Assembly: GCA_023401925.1 (NCBI GenBank)
Contig: JAEXDA010000047.1
Span: forward strand, 39,110-103,109
DNA: 64,000 nt
Source: Bacillota bacterium
Lineage (GTDB): Bacteria; Bacillota; UBA4882; UBA8346
Direction: 5' to 3'
Below are positions 7,819 to 16,181 of the stretch, one piece after another. Under the pieces are notes generated by a model, which saw only the letters and a program-made list of their open reading frames with translations, made no database searches and had not been told where the DNA came from. The stretch's first letter is position 1. Each line of letters begins with the position of its first letter. The position numbers were made by a program, and so were the translations under genes.

Positions 7819-8572
7819 ACATAGTAGTACTCTTTTTCTTCATTCCGTATAATTCGGAAGGATTCCTTTCCAAAGCTTTTTTATAAAGATCAATTACATG
7901 GTTAACTTTGAAAAACATGCATTTGGCGTTTCCAATCGTAATATCTTTTATATATCCGTTTTTATAGGCTTGATCTTGTATTTTATACCATGCCTTTTCA
8001 GGTGGGTTTCCTGTTTCGATATACCATTTATCCTTTGGATAATGGCTTTGGACTTCATCTGATGGCTTAAAAATATCTCTAATTTCATTTGGAAGTATTG
8101 ATTCAACATAATGCATGCTTGACAATCTATATATATCCACTCCCAATAATAAGCCATATCCATCTTTGAAGTGCAGATTAGAAAGCCCTCCACAGTTCTT
8201 ATCTTGCTCTACACCCCAGGCTGATACTCTATGGATCCCTTCTCCTGTTTTGACATCAGACATTTTCCGAAATGTATCCGAAATAATTCCCATTCCGGTT
8301 CTCTCATCGGAATTCGGATCCAATATTTTTATCTTGTAGGTTAGTCCTCTTTTTTTATCTTCTTCGGTGAGTTCAAGTTGTTTAGATACCGGGTAAGAAG
8401 TCATAATGATTGCTCCCTTTGGGGTAATGATATTCTGCAAAACTGAAATTACGGTTTCGGCTCCGCCATTGACCTGCCCAAAACTACTCAACGAACTATG
8501 CACCTCAATATACATGCCTTCCCGTAAACCAAGTTCACGTAATTTTGATTCAATGATATGATAAGTAATCAT
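7817..8572 (-). CDS. AAC(3)-family aminoglycoside N-acetyltransferase-like protein
   Basis: The 251-residue product has the AAC(3)/YokD layout: LREGMYIEVHSSLSSFGQVNGGAETVI near residue 15, GAIIMTSYP, and a later LLGVDIYRLSSMHYVESILP corresponding to the conserved GxxxxxxTxxHxxE region with Ser in place of Thr. The family transfers acetyl from acetyl-CoA to the 3-amino group of 2-deoxystreptamine drugs, but many chromosomal members have unknown substrates. The ATG at 8572 has AAGGAAG seven bases upstream and is preferred to 8611. Whether it confers resistance cannot be said. Confidence 0.8.
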   Translation of the reverse strand: MITYHIIESKLRELGLREGMYIEVHSSLSSFGQVNGGAETVISVLQNIITPKGAIIMTSYPVSKQLELTEEDKKRGLTYKIKILDPNSDERTGMGIISDTFRKMSDVKTGEGIHRVSAWGVEQDKNCGGLSNLHFKDGYGLLLGVDIYRLSSMHYVESILPNEIRDIFKPSDEVQSHYPKDKWYIETGNPPEKAWYKIQDQAYKNGYIKDITIGNAKCMFFKVNHVIDLYKKALERNPSELYGMKKKSTTM

Positions 8573-8653
8573 AGTATTCTTCCTTTTTGATACTAAATCG
8601 GCAACAAACATTTCCGATGCTTATCTTTACCAAATTTCTCATATGATTTTTAT

Positions 8654-8842
8654 TCAATCAACCAACATTTCCTTGATAATACTTTTTACTTCAATTATTT
8701 CTTCTGATGTTAAATCCCCTATCTTTTCACAAAGCCTGGTTTTATCAATCGAGCGAATCTGATCCAATACAATCCAACCATCTACATCATTCTCTCTAAG
8801 CTTAACCCAGGTTGGATATCCTTCCCTTCCTTTGTTTGTCAC
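8654..8842 (-). pseudogene. MazF-type toxin, N-terminal half missing
   Basis: The 62 codons match the C-terminal half of MazF/PemK ribonucleases: VTNKGREGYPTWVKL corresponds to the CxxTxxxKGYPFEV region, then DGWIVLDQIRSIDKTRL. About 50-60 N-terminal residues, including the GDIWxVDxxPxxGxEQ segment needed for the active site, are absent. The frame begins at a GTG that overlaps the stop of the antitoxin-like frame by four bases. The product should be inactive as an RNase. Confidence 0.7.
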
Positions 8843-9055
8843 AGGTAAAATTCATCCGGAATGATCAGAACATCGTCATCGTTTTGATGCATTCGTTCAA
8901 ATGCCTCAGCCCAACCCTGACGGGGGTTCTTAATTGGTTTAATAATAATGCAATTGTCTTGGATTTCTAATTCCACTTTCGAATCAATGCCACACTGTTT
9001 TAAAACTGCCAGTGGGAGCCGGATTCCTTTTGAATTGCCTATTTTGATATATATA
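8839..9055 (-). pseudogene. MazE-type AbrB antitoxin without a start codon
   Basis: The frame reads IYIKIGNSKGIRLPLAVLKQCGI, the AbrB swapped-hairpin domain of MazE, then VELEIQDNCIIIKPI and a C-terminal toxin-binding tail GWAEAFERMHQNDDDVLIIPDEFYL. No ATG, GTG or TTG precedes the domain in frame. Instead the sequence runs into the 3' end of the gene at 9039-10064, whose last ten residues are read from mazE bases in another frame. The module seems broken by recombination at its 5' end. Confidence 0.65.
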
Positions 9056-10064
9056 GACGTAAAACCGATCTTAATCTTCCATCCTCCGGCAATAGCTTCT
9101 GGGCTTGAATTTCATTATTCTCAACCTTTTCAAGATTTTCTCCAATTAGTATCTTGGCTTTTTCCATAACCACCTTCAAATCATCTGTGAGACTGCTTTG
9201 ATCCAATGTCACACTCGCAAGCCCTTTCAGGTTTTTTTGCAATTTATTTTCAGCAGTTTCTTTTGAAACAGGTAATAATTTGACATCCATTGCGAACTTA
9301 CCCATCCCGGTTTTCATTTCAATATAGTAATTTTCCCCAGCCTCAACGTTCGCCTCAACCACGGCATATTGATCGGACTTGGCGATAAAATAATGTTTTC
9401 CCGGCTTCACTTTAACTTGAAAGGAAGTAAGTCCTTTTAATGTTCCTAAATATTCATCCTCGCTCCATATCCCAATAAGAATATTTCGAAATGGCCCACC
9501 TTGTCTATAAAACGTTATCACAGCATTCTCGTCATCCGGAGTAAACATTTCTTCAGTTTGTTTCATCAGTTGAACGTCAAAGATGCAGGGATTCATTAAA
9601 CTGATTTCATATCCGTCATTCGGTTCAGATGTGCTTAAAATGGGTACTTCTTTCGTTTTCTCAACTAATTGTTTTCCAATATCTTTGACGTGCGTGAATG
9701 TTCCTTGAGCATAGTTCAATGATAAATAAACTGTTTCCCCCGGAGTATATTTTAATAAATATTTAGCGACTAAAACCCTGGCTTGTACAACATTAATAAT
9801 ATTGGGGCCATTATTTACTTTAAAACAGCAATAACTTCCGTTCGATAATGAAGCAACCACTTTTTCGTTACATGCTAGCCAAACTTTTCTCAGGGCACCA
9901 AAAGCTGCGTTTTCCCGAATAACATACACCGTCATTTCTTCTGATGCATTTGATACATCCGATGCATTTTGAGGTATGGTTGTTTCTTCGGCCTGAATTA
10001 TCATGGAAGAAACCATTAAGAACAAGAGCACGATCCATAAAGATACTTTAAAACTTTTTTTCAT
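9039..10064 (-). CDS. Exported protein with two DUF2846-like beta domains
   Basis: The 341-residue product has a Sec signal peptide (KKSFKVSLWIVLLFLMVSS) and two similar beta domains: VTVYVIRE..KVWLACNEKVVASLSNGSYCCFKV near residue 45 and VITFYRQ..LIGIWSEDEYLGTLKGLTSFQVKV near residue 170, each followed by a GExxYLxxxYxxG/M-like strand. This resembles DUF2846 carbohydrate-binding-like domains. The start at 10064 follows GGAAAGGTGAG. The last residues are encoded by bases of the mazE remnant, so the original C-terminus may have been replaced. Confidence 0.68.
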   Translation of the reverse strand: MKKSFKVSLWIVLLFLMVSSMIIQAEETTIPQNASDVSNASEEMTVYVIRENAAFGALRKVWLACNEKVVASLSNGSYCCFKVNNGPNIINVVQARVLVAKYLLKYTPGETVYLSLNYAQGTFTHVKDIGKQLVEKTKEVPILSTSEPNDGYEISLMNPCIFDVQLMKQTEEMFTPDDENAVITFYRQGGPFRNILIGIWSEDEYLGTLKGLTSFQVKVKPGKHYFIAKSDQYAVVEANVEAGENYYIEMKTGMGKFAMDVKLLPVSKETAENKLQKNLKGLASVTLDQSSLTDDLKVVMEKAKILIGENLEKVENNEIQAQKLLPEDGRLRSVLRLYISK

Positions 10065-10302
10065 ATGACTCACCTTTCCCTCTCCTATTGTTTTTACATC
10101 CGTTAAAAGTGCATTCAATCATGCATGGATAACCCTTTTGGCTTACAATTCAGAAGAAACATTGATAATCATCTGATCAAAGGATGGAAGCCACTCTCCC
10201 AATTTAAATATCCGAACGGTAACTTTTGCCTTTTTACGCCGCCAAAAAACAGGAATCCACTGTCAAAGGAGTTTTGAAAATGGGGGCAAGATGTTTTGAT
10301 AT

Positions 10303-10722
10303 TTAAACCGGTGTTCTTCTCATAAAATGAGTCCCCTCCGGAGCTCTCCTAAAATTAAACTTTTCATAAAACGGAACCATCGGATCTTGACAGCATAGTT
10401 CTACGCGCTCAATGTCTTTTAAGTATTTATGCCCAAGTAGAGTCTCCAACAAAATCCTGCCGTATCCCAGAGCTCTATAGTTTTTGGATATCATTACGTC
10501 ATAAATTGTCGCTCGATACATACAATCCGATAAAAACCTGGCAAAGCCGATAATTTCATTACTGTCTTTGTTAATGCATGCGATAATGTTACTGTTTTGA
10601 AGCATTAATTTTACATCTTCAACCGTCCGTTCTTTTGACCACCATTCGTTTCGATACATCTCTAACAACTGATTGATTTGTTCTTCAGTAAGCGTATCGA
10701 CTATGTAAAAATCATCACTCAT
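10303..10722 (-). CDS. GNAT-family N-acetyltransferase
   Basis: A 139-residue acetyltransferase with the pattern IIGFARFLSDCMYRATIYDVMISKNYRALGYGRILLETLL (acetyl-CoA loop YRALGYGR near residue 85) and a closing FYEKFNFRRAPEGTHFMRR. The ending resembles the GNAT at 16182-16589 (LYEKFGFIREPEKLMRRRP), so the two are probably distant paralogues of one subfamily. The start follows GGAGGG. Substrate unknown. Confidence 0.85.
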   Translation of the reverse strand: MSDDFYIVDTLTEEQINQLLEMYRNEWWSKERTVEDVKLMLQNSNIIACINKDSNEIIGFARFLSDCMYRATIYDVMISKNYRALGYGRILLETLLGHKYLKDIERVELCCQDPMVPFYEKFNFRRAPEGTHFMRRTPV

Positions 10723-10794
10723 TTTTTCCCTCCGAAAGAAAAAATTCTCAAAATAGAATGCATCCTATGAATCAACAACCAAATCAGCCATCTA

Positions 10795-11616
10795 TTATCG
10801 CGTTATTTCTATATGAGTCAGGGACATGACTTTAAGGTTGTCAGATATCGTCATTCCAATCCTTTTAACCATGGGATAATTTTTTTTGTGGTTTGTAAAC
10901 ATTGGCATATTGTTGAGCACTCTAATGTGGGTATCCCATTTTTCCAGGTCATAAATGTTATCAACTCCCCAGATCAGACTGGCCTTTTGATTCATTCCCC
11001 CACTTTCAATTACTTTTTTATTGGCAATTTTCACCCCTCTTTTGGAACTATAATCAAATACTACTTCAACTTGACCAAATTCTTGGGCGAATTGCGAAAA
11101 AAGCTTTTGGACGTCCTTTTCATCAAAATAATATATCACACCGGCCATTAGCAGAAGCACATGTTGTTTATTCTTTATTTTGGAATACCATCCATTCTCC
11201 AAAACCGATTCCGCTATGAACTGCCTGCGTTCGGTTTCCTTGATGTATCCTCTCCGCAAATCAATGACATCAGGAAAGTCAAGATCGTACCAATCAACTT
11301 TTCCATTATTGACTCTGTCATAAGTGGTATCTAATCCACAACCTATATTCACTATGGAGCCATCCGGATATTGTTCAAGAAAACGTTTGATTTCCTGATC
11401 GAAATAAATACTCCTGGCAACCCATGACAAACAACTTAATTTACTGACGTTTTTTTCGACCTTCGAAAAATCATAGTTAATATCTTGGATGATTGAGAGC
11501 GCAACTTCATCCACAAGAAGCGGTTTATTCTTTTGGGTTTCTGCCGCGCGTCCCCATAATGGAAGCAATAGTGTCTCTTGAACGGCTCCCAAACTAATCT
11601 TCTGGTTCTCGTTCAT
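10795..11616 (-). CDS. LCM/PPM-family S-adenosylmethionine methyltransferase
   Basis: A 273-residue class I methyltransferase of the leucine carboxyl methyltransferase type (TcmP-like). It shows SIVNIGCGLDTTYDRV (motif I, near residue 85), WYDLDFPDVIDLRR (acidic SAM-ribose loop), HVLLLMAGVIYYFDEKDV (motif IV with MAxGVxxYF) and a C-terminal THIEITR. Bacterial members methylate carboxyl or hydroxyl groups of small molecules; the target here is unknown. It is monocistronic in the accessory region. Confidence 0.86.
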   Translation of the reverse strand: MNENQKISLGAVQETLLLPLWGRAAETQKNKPLLVDEVALSIIQDINYDFSKVEKNVSKLSCLSWVARSIYFDQEIKRFLEQYPDGSIVNIGCGLDTTYDRVNNGKVDWYDLDFPDVIDLRRGYIKETERRQFIAESVLENGWYSKIKNKQHVLLLMAGVIYYFDEKDVQKLFSQFAQEFGQVEVVFDYSSKRGVKIANKKVIESGGMNQKASLIWGVDNIYDLEKWDTHIRVLNNMPMFTNHKKNYPMVKRIGMTISDNLKVMSLTHIEITR

Positions 11617-11722
11617 CGTAATCTAACCCCCCCGATAAAATATAATCTGATTATAAAGTTAATTCAGCAGTTATTTGGATGTAGTGGGCTATATGAACTC
11701 ATGGTTTCCAGGGGTCCATTTT

Positions 11723-12016
11723 TCACTCATTATTAAACAATCTTGCAAATCCTGAATAGGGTTCTAAAGCAATCATTTCAAAAGCAATTAATCTTTCTTT
11801 TACTAAGGGTAATCTATTCAAAACCTTTTCGGCTTCATTGAGATCCTTACATTCAAGAATTATTATTGCGTTATGAGTGTTTTTATCAAAATATATCTCA
11901 CGAAATATCTCGGATTGATAAAGTTCCCACACACATAAAGCCTCTGCTTTCAAATGGGGTTTAAAATCATCATCGGATATATTTGGCATTTCTTTTTCAA
12001 TCGCTAATATTTTCAT
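11723..12016 (-). CDS. Small alpha/beta-barrel-type protein (muconolactone-isomerase-like fold)
   Basis: The 97-residue product MKILAIEKEMPNISDDDFKPHLKAEALCVWELYQSEIFREIYF... has the layout of dimeric ferredoxin-like barrel proteins: N-terminal strand, helix with LKAEALxVWELYQ, then HNAIIILECKDLNEAEKVLNRLPLV. Related small proteins are widespread and uncharacterised. I start at the ATG at 12016; the frame also allows an upstream TTG. Confidence 0.6.
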   Translation of the reverse strand: MKILAIEKEMPNISDDDFKPHLKAEALCVWELYQSEIFREIYFDKNTHNAIIILECKDLNEAEKVLNRLPLVKERLIAFEMIALEPYSGFARLFNNE

Positions 12017-12058
12017 CCTCAATACCTATCTAGAAAATACTTTTTTGCCTCAATTCTT

Positions 12059-12108
12059 TCTCTGTGTCTCTGTGGCCAAAAAGCATTTAGGCCACAGAGA
12101 CACAGAGA
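12059..12108. repeat. 19-bp perfect inverted repeat rich in CTCTGTGTCTCTGTGG
   Basis: Arms at 12059-12077 and 12090-12108 are perfect complements around a 12-base AT-rich loop. The arm sequence (TCTCTGTGTCTCTGTGGCC) is of a type I have seen dispersed in many unrelated bacterial genomes. No T run follows directly. It lies between two convergent-to-divergent units (small protein minus, isochorismatase plus). A second, GC-rich hairpin (ACCCCGG / CCGGGGT) is at 12136-12152. Confidence 0.75.
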
Positions 12109-12264
12109 TAAAAACTATTTTTATCCTTTCACGTACCCCGGCGGGCCGGGGTGGGGGACTCTGTGATTATTTTCTATAAGCATACTGGATTCACCCAGCG
12201 GCTTTATACGGACACCATACCCACTGTAAATACATATGATGCCTATCATGTTTAAGCATACGCT

Positions 12265-12912
12265 GTGAAGGAGATGAGTGTTTTGCTTTCTAAACCAAAT
12301 CCTAATCATACCGCCATTGTCATCACAGACCCTCAAAATGATTTTCTAAGTCCTGGAGGTAGAGGCTATCATCTGACAAAGAATAACATTGAGAAAAACA
12401 ACACCATCCAAAACCTTGAACTATTAATGAACACCGCCCTGAATAAAGGTTATCAGCTTTTCATATCACCCCATTATTTATACCCTCATGATTGTGGTTG
12501 GCAATTTACAGGAAATGAACAAAATATGTTATTAGGCCTTGGAGTCTATCAAAAGGAAAATTCGTATACACCACCGTCTGTGGGCGCTGATTTTGTTCCT
12601 TCTTTCAAACCTTATATTTTTGATCGCAGAACCATCGTTGCAACTCCCCACAAGGTTGCCAGCCCCCAAACCAATGACTTGGTTTACCAGTTACGGCAAA
12701 ATCGAAAAGAGCAGACGATTATTGCGGGAGTGCTTTCCAACATTTGTGTAGAGTCCCATATGAGGGATTTAATCGAAAATGGGTTTGAAACAGCTGTTGT
12801 ATACGATGCCACTGCAACGATTAGTGAAAGGGATTTTCAAGCAGCCTTTACCAATTACAAAGCATTTGCCAGTGCAACTTGGACAACACGGGAAGCCATC
12901 TCACATTTGTAA
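12265..12912 (+). CDS. Isochorismatase-like cysteine hydrolase
   Basis: A 215-residue (maximum) member of the cysteine hydrolase family that includes nicotinamidase and isochorismatase. The catalytic Asp is in AIVITDPQNDFLSPGG near residue 22, the Lys probably in TPHKVASPQTND, and the nucleophile Cys in VLSNICVESHMRDL near residue 165, followed by DATATI. The substrate is not identifiable. The start is uncertain: GAAGGAG sits just before ATG 12274, so a TTG at 12283 or the GTG at 12265 are options. It is the only large plus-strand gene in the 6-19 kb region. Confidence 0.82.
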   Translation: MKEMSVLLSKPNPNHTAIVITDPQNDFLSPGGRGYHLTKNNIEKNNTIQNLELLMNTALNKGYQLFISPHYLYPHDCGWQFTGNEQNMLLGLGVYQKENSYTPPSVGADFVPSFKPYIFDRRTIVATPHKVASPQTNDLVYQLRQNRKEQTIIAGVLSNICVESHMRDLIENGFETAVVYDATATISERDFQAAFTNYKAFASATWTTREAISHL

Positions 12913-13223
12913 AGCCTTGACGACTTTGCCAGCACAATAGCCCTTACTATTTAGAAAATACTTCGAAGCCTAAAAGATCAATCTTCCCACCAAGGCATCG
13001 GCACTATAAGTGACGCAGACGCTGAGAAAAGACGAAAAACATTGTTAAAAAAACTCTGTGCGCCTCACCAGTGAAGACGGCGCCCCTACGGGAGAAAAAC
13101 AACTTTTTCTCGCCCTTTCACGTGCTCTCCGCCAAGGCCGGGTGGACGACAACTTAGAAAATCCTAGAAATCGATGCGGTTGTCTCCGGACTGTGTTTTA
13201 TGGTCTGAATCTCAGAAACACCG

Positions 13224-13814
13224 CTAGTTGTTATGCGAAGTCGGACACCCCGAAAAACATCTCATGATGAATTGTCCCTTGTCTCTGAATATCTCGGTAT
13301 ATCCGGCTGTTATAAAAGAGGAACGAATTCCTGTATATCCTTTACATCCTGACAAATCCTCTGTTGGATCGATTGGATATGCCTCCACAATCTTGGCTCC
13401 CTGAGAAATAGCATACTCCGTTGCAGCAAGGATGAGGGGCACCATTAGACCTTTATGTCTAAATGACTCTCCAATAAAGAAACAGACAATCGCCCAAACT
13501 TGGTTATCCTCGGCCTTATCTAACTGAGGATAACTATTATGTAACTGTGGAAAATTGCTCCTAGGTCCAAGCGAACACCATGCAGCAGGCTGCTCTCCCA
13601 CATATGCTAAGAGCCCTGGAATATTCCCTGTTTGTACTAACCCCTTCATAGCGTTTTTATTTCCATCTCCGAGTTGTTTTTGAAACTTCTTTTCCGGAAT
13701 CCTCCACCACATACACCAACAACCTTCGTATGCACCATTCTCTCCAAATAAATTCACGAAGTTCTCCCAATTCTCGAGTGTCAAAGGACGAATCTCAACC
13801 TTTTTTCTTTGCAT
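13224..13814 (-). CDS. GNAT-family N-acetyltransferase
   Basis: A 196-residue GNAT member: VEIRPLTLENWENFVNLFG at the start, a Cys/Trp-rich YEGCWCMWWRIPEK segment, then QVWAIVCFFIGESFRHKGLMVPLI, where FRHKGL is the acetyl-CoA loop (near residue 125), and AKIVEAYPIDPTED. The CWCMWW/AYP combination is found in a recognisable uncharacterised GNAT subfamily. The third GNAT in this accessory region. Confidence 0.8.
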   Translation of the reverse strand: MQRKKVEIRPLTLENWENFVNLFGENGAYEGCWCMWWRIPEKKFQKQLGDGNKNAMKGLVQTGNIPGLLAYVGEQPAAWCSLGPRSNFPQLHNSYPQLDKAEDNQVWAIVCFFIGESFRHKGLMVPLILAATEYAISQGAKIVEAYPIDPTEDLSGCKGYTGIRSSFITAGYTEIFRDKGQFIMRCFSGCPTSHNN

Positions 13815-13849
13815 TGGGTACATTTGATATCATCGTTCCTTTCCATCCA

Positions 13850-14366
13850 ATTTCCCATAACCACCCGCCGGTCCTGACGTTTCAAAACCGCGTGGCGAAG
13901 CCGACTTGGTTTTGAAACTGTGAACGTGACTGCTTTATGAATAAATTTCATTGAAAATGCATCATGACTTGACAGAATACTTTCAAAGTGCAGCTGTGAC
14001 TCATCTTTTATCCCAACCAAGGATCCAAGAGGCTCTGTTTCAAACCGATATCCTGCTTATTTACAAGTCTTTTTCTCCAGATGTCGGCTCCTGCCATTGA
14101 TCTTTTTTAACCCTTTCAACCCGGAGCAGAGCAAAACCAATCAATATTTATTTGCCGGCGGTATTTTCGTCGATAATCTTCTCCATAGCCAACCATCAAT
14201 TATTGCAATAATATTCTCTATATTATTTAAAATAGCCTTCATTCTTTAGTTGTCGGAAAACATATAAATATAAATCATAGCTCTATTAGCCACTGAGGCC
14301 ATTTTGTTGATCTTCTTTTAAGACAATAAAAAATAAGGCCCCTTGATGCCTCATTTCTAGATACTT
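13850..14366. other. Gene-poor stretch with inverted repeat and dispersed repeat
   Basis: No convincing gene. It contains a perfect 11-bp inverted repeat, GTTTCAAAACC (13879-13889) with GGTTTTGAAAC (13908-13918), whose loop has a nested GGC-GAA-GCC mini-stem. It also contains the second copy of the 33-bp repeat (14202-14234). Reading frames here are short and show no family resemblance. Confidence 0.5.
14202..14234. repeat. Dispersed 33-bp repeat, copy 2
   Basis: Identical to 7571-7603 and in the same orientation. Flanking similarity continues for about 25 further bases with mismatches on the right side. Confidence 0.7.
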
Positions 14367-14622
14367 TCAAATGGTATGATTTTGGATCCAATACTTTATT
14401 TCCTTCGCTTTAAAAGAACCATTAGCTACCCCAATTCCTAAAGAAATTAATTCTTGTTGGGAATATTTTGTCCCGTTTAATCGAAGCAATAACAGCATTA
14501 GTGCAATCCCGGTTCTTTTGTTACCATTCACAAATCCATGGTTATTGACTAGACTATAAGCAATGCTTTGCAAGTGACGGATACGTTTAGGCGCCAGAAA
14601 ACATAAATCTGCAATGTCAAGT
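14367..14622 (-). pseudogene. Doc/Fic-type toxin fragment, N-terminus missing
   Basis: The frame encodes the C-terminal half of a death-on-curing protein: NNHGFVNGNKRTGIALMLLLLRLNG carries the Fic motif (HxFxxGNKR, with Asn at the usual acidic position), then a helical tail ending YWIQNHT. The frame is open upstream only to a stop at about 14623, with no start codon or ribosome-binding site and about 50 family residues missing. A TTG at 14573 could start a 68-residue remnant. No Phd partner is adjacent. Confidence 0.65.
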
Positions 14623-14733
14623 ATAACTCATTTTACGCCCACAACATAAACGTGTCGCACGATGCGGCATTAACCCTTACAACTGGTATTTTATATAAGG
14701 TCTACATGTTTTGATACGTTGGCAAACCTTGTG

Positions 14734-15546
14734 TTACAACGCTAGATTTACTGCTGCAGGTATAGCTTCACAAATCGTCTTATAGAGGTCATCCGATACT
14801 TTTTCATAAACTTCCTGTTCTTCGCCATCAAAACCCATATCATTCCATGAACCCATTCCACCAAAAACCCATGAAGCTTGACATGAACAAAGTATTTGAA
14901 GTGATTCTATATTTTGAAACGAACTTGGAAGTAAATCTTTGTGATAAACAAATTCTGGAGGATTGGAAGAATTTAAACATTTTAACCCCTTTTCAAAGCA
15001 TTCTCCAAAACATTTTAGATTATGCCTTTCCGCAAATCTTTTAATTTCTTTGAGATTTTGCTCCAACCTTTTAGATATTGTTGCTAGAGAGTCTGATTGA
15101 AACTGACGCTTGATATCATTTCTTGAAATCCGCCCATAAGTTACAATCCATATTCTTTTATTTGGAGCATCTTTATTTCCAACTTCCCAGCGGGCTTCCC
15201 AATAATCGGATTTGTTCCCATAGCTCGCTTCAATCAACCATCTTCCACCAGCACCCACAAAACCTGCGGAATACCTATCTTTTAAATCAGCATTTTGTGA
15301 AGAAACATAATGAAGCCATAAAGATTTTATTCCGGAGTTCTTAAGAAACTTTACCCAATCATCGGAGTTATGGGCTATCATTCTTTCGCCATATTGGAAT
15401 AACTTTTTTACCCAATCAACATACGCAATTCTTTCACAGAATTGCGTTGTTGAATTCGATAGATCAAATGAAAATGGCTCTTTTCCAAATAAATAAGCAT
15501 TGGAATAAACAGTAAGTGAAGCGATTTGTGCGATAGGTCCAGTCAC
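14734..15546 (-). CDS. Hypothetical protein of the accessory region
   Basis: A 270-residue soluble protein with a Trp/Tyr-rich middle (WLHYVSSQNADLKDRYSAGFVGAGGRWLIEASYG; YWEARWEVGN) and a C-terminal FGGMGSWNDMGF. No signal peptide or transmembrane segment. I do not recognise the family. The frame is intact with a plausible GGAAAAG ribosome-binding site. Just upstream is a small GC hairpin (CGCCC/GGGCG, 15566-15581). Confidence 0.65.
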   Translation of the reverse strand: MTGPIAQIASLTVYSNAYLFGKEPFSFDLSNSTTQFCERIAYVDWVKKLFQYGERMIAHNSDDWVKFLKNSGIKSLWLHYVSSQNADLKDRYSAGFVGAGGRWLIEASYGNKSDYWEARWEVGNKDAPNKRIWIVTYGRISRNDIKRQFQSDSLATISKRLEQNLKEIKRFAERHNLKCFGECFEKGLKCLNSSNPPEFVYHKDLLPSSFQNIESLQILCSCQASWVFGGMGSWNDMGFDGEEQEVYEKVSDDLYKTICEAIPAAVNLAL

Positions 15547-15728
15547 TTTTCCTCTCCTTTAGCCGCCCTTGACCGGGCGGACCCGTAGGCAATGTCATTT
15601 TAGCCCCAATTAAAAAGCCCTCCCTGTTACAATCAAGAACATAAGATATGTCAAACTCAGGAACAGTACTGCGATATGTCCTGATCCTTGCACATAAACA
15701 GAAGTCACTAAATGTACCAGCTTTAATA

Positions 15729-16034
15729 TTATCGAATCATCTGATTCGCATTTCTTTTATTGTAAAGAATCCGCCGGATTTCCATTATCTCTTCGATAAC
15801 AACATAATAAACAGTAAAATTTTCTGTATAAATACGGTAATATGGAAATGTTCTCTTTTTTACCAAATGGAACGGTTCAAATGATAAAGAGCAAGTTAAT
15901 CTTTCCATGATGGCCTGTTCCGCTTTATTAACTAACTTCAGGGCACTATCTGAATTATGAAGCCTTAAAGATATATAATCCACAATCTCTCTAAATTTCG
16001 GCAAGTATCTCAGGGTAAATTTACCCTTTTTCAT
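15729..16034 (-). CDS. RelE/ParE-superfamily toxin
   Basis: The 101-residue product KKGKFTLRYLPKFREIVDYISLRLHNSDSALKLVNKAEQAIMERL..PYYRIYTENFTVYYVVIEEIMEIRRILYNKRN fits the RelE/ParE fold: N-terminal strand-helix-helix, then the YRIY...YYVV.....I.RILY core. RelE-type members cut mRNA on the ribosome, ParE-type poison gyrase; which applies is unclear. It overlaps the end of an antitoxin-like frame by 14 bases. Because the antitoxin lacks its N-terminal part, the toxin may be silent or inactive. Confidence 0.78.
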   Translation of the reverse strand: MKKGKFTLRYLPKFREIVDYISLRLHNSDSALKLVNKAEQAIMERLTCSLSFEPFHLVKKRTFPYYRIYTENFTVYYVVIEEIMEIRRILYNKRNANQMIR

Positions 16035-16180
16035 TGATTCTGGACCTTACTCTTGAAAATACTTCATTATGGGCACATCGAATCGCGGAGGACTCGGCTT
16101 CCCTATCAGCTTCATCAAGTTTAAGTTCAGTATCGTCTGTTAACTCTGCATTATAGGGCTCTCTACGATGACGGACGGAC
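16021..16180 (-). pseudogene. Phd/YefM-type antitoxin, N-terminal domain missing
   Basis: The frame upstream of the toxin reads YNAELTDDTELKLDEADREAESSAIRC then AHNEVFSRVRSRIN, the C-terminal toxin-binding part of Phd/YefM-family antitoxins (family pattern: L.D..E..L.EAD..A....R..H.EVF..LR..I). The N-terminal ~45-50 residues that bind DNA are absent, and no start codon lies in frame before the GNAT gene whose stop is at 16182. The junction with the GNAT gene probably replaced the 5' half of the antitoxin. Confidence 0.65.
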
Positions 16181-16181
16181 T

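Noticed and set aside
12121..12336. Minus-strand ORF across the isochorismatase start
   Set aside because: Shadow frame with a GC-hairpin-derived end (HPGPPGYVKG) and no coding character.
13058..13267. 69-codon ORF upstream of a GNAT gene
   Set aside because: Starts in repeat-like sequence, no ribosome-binding site, no family resemblance.
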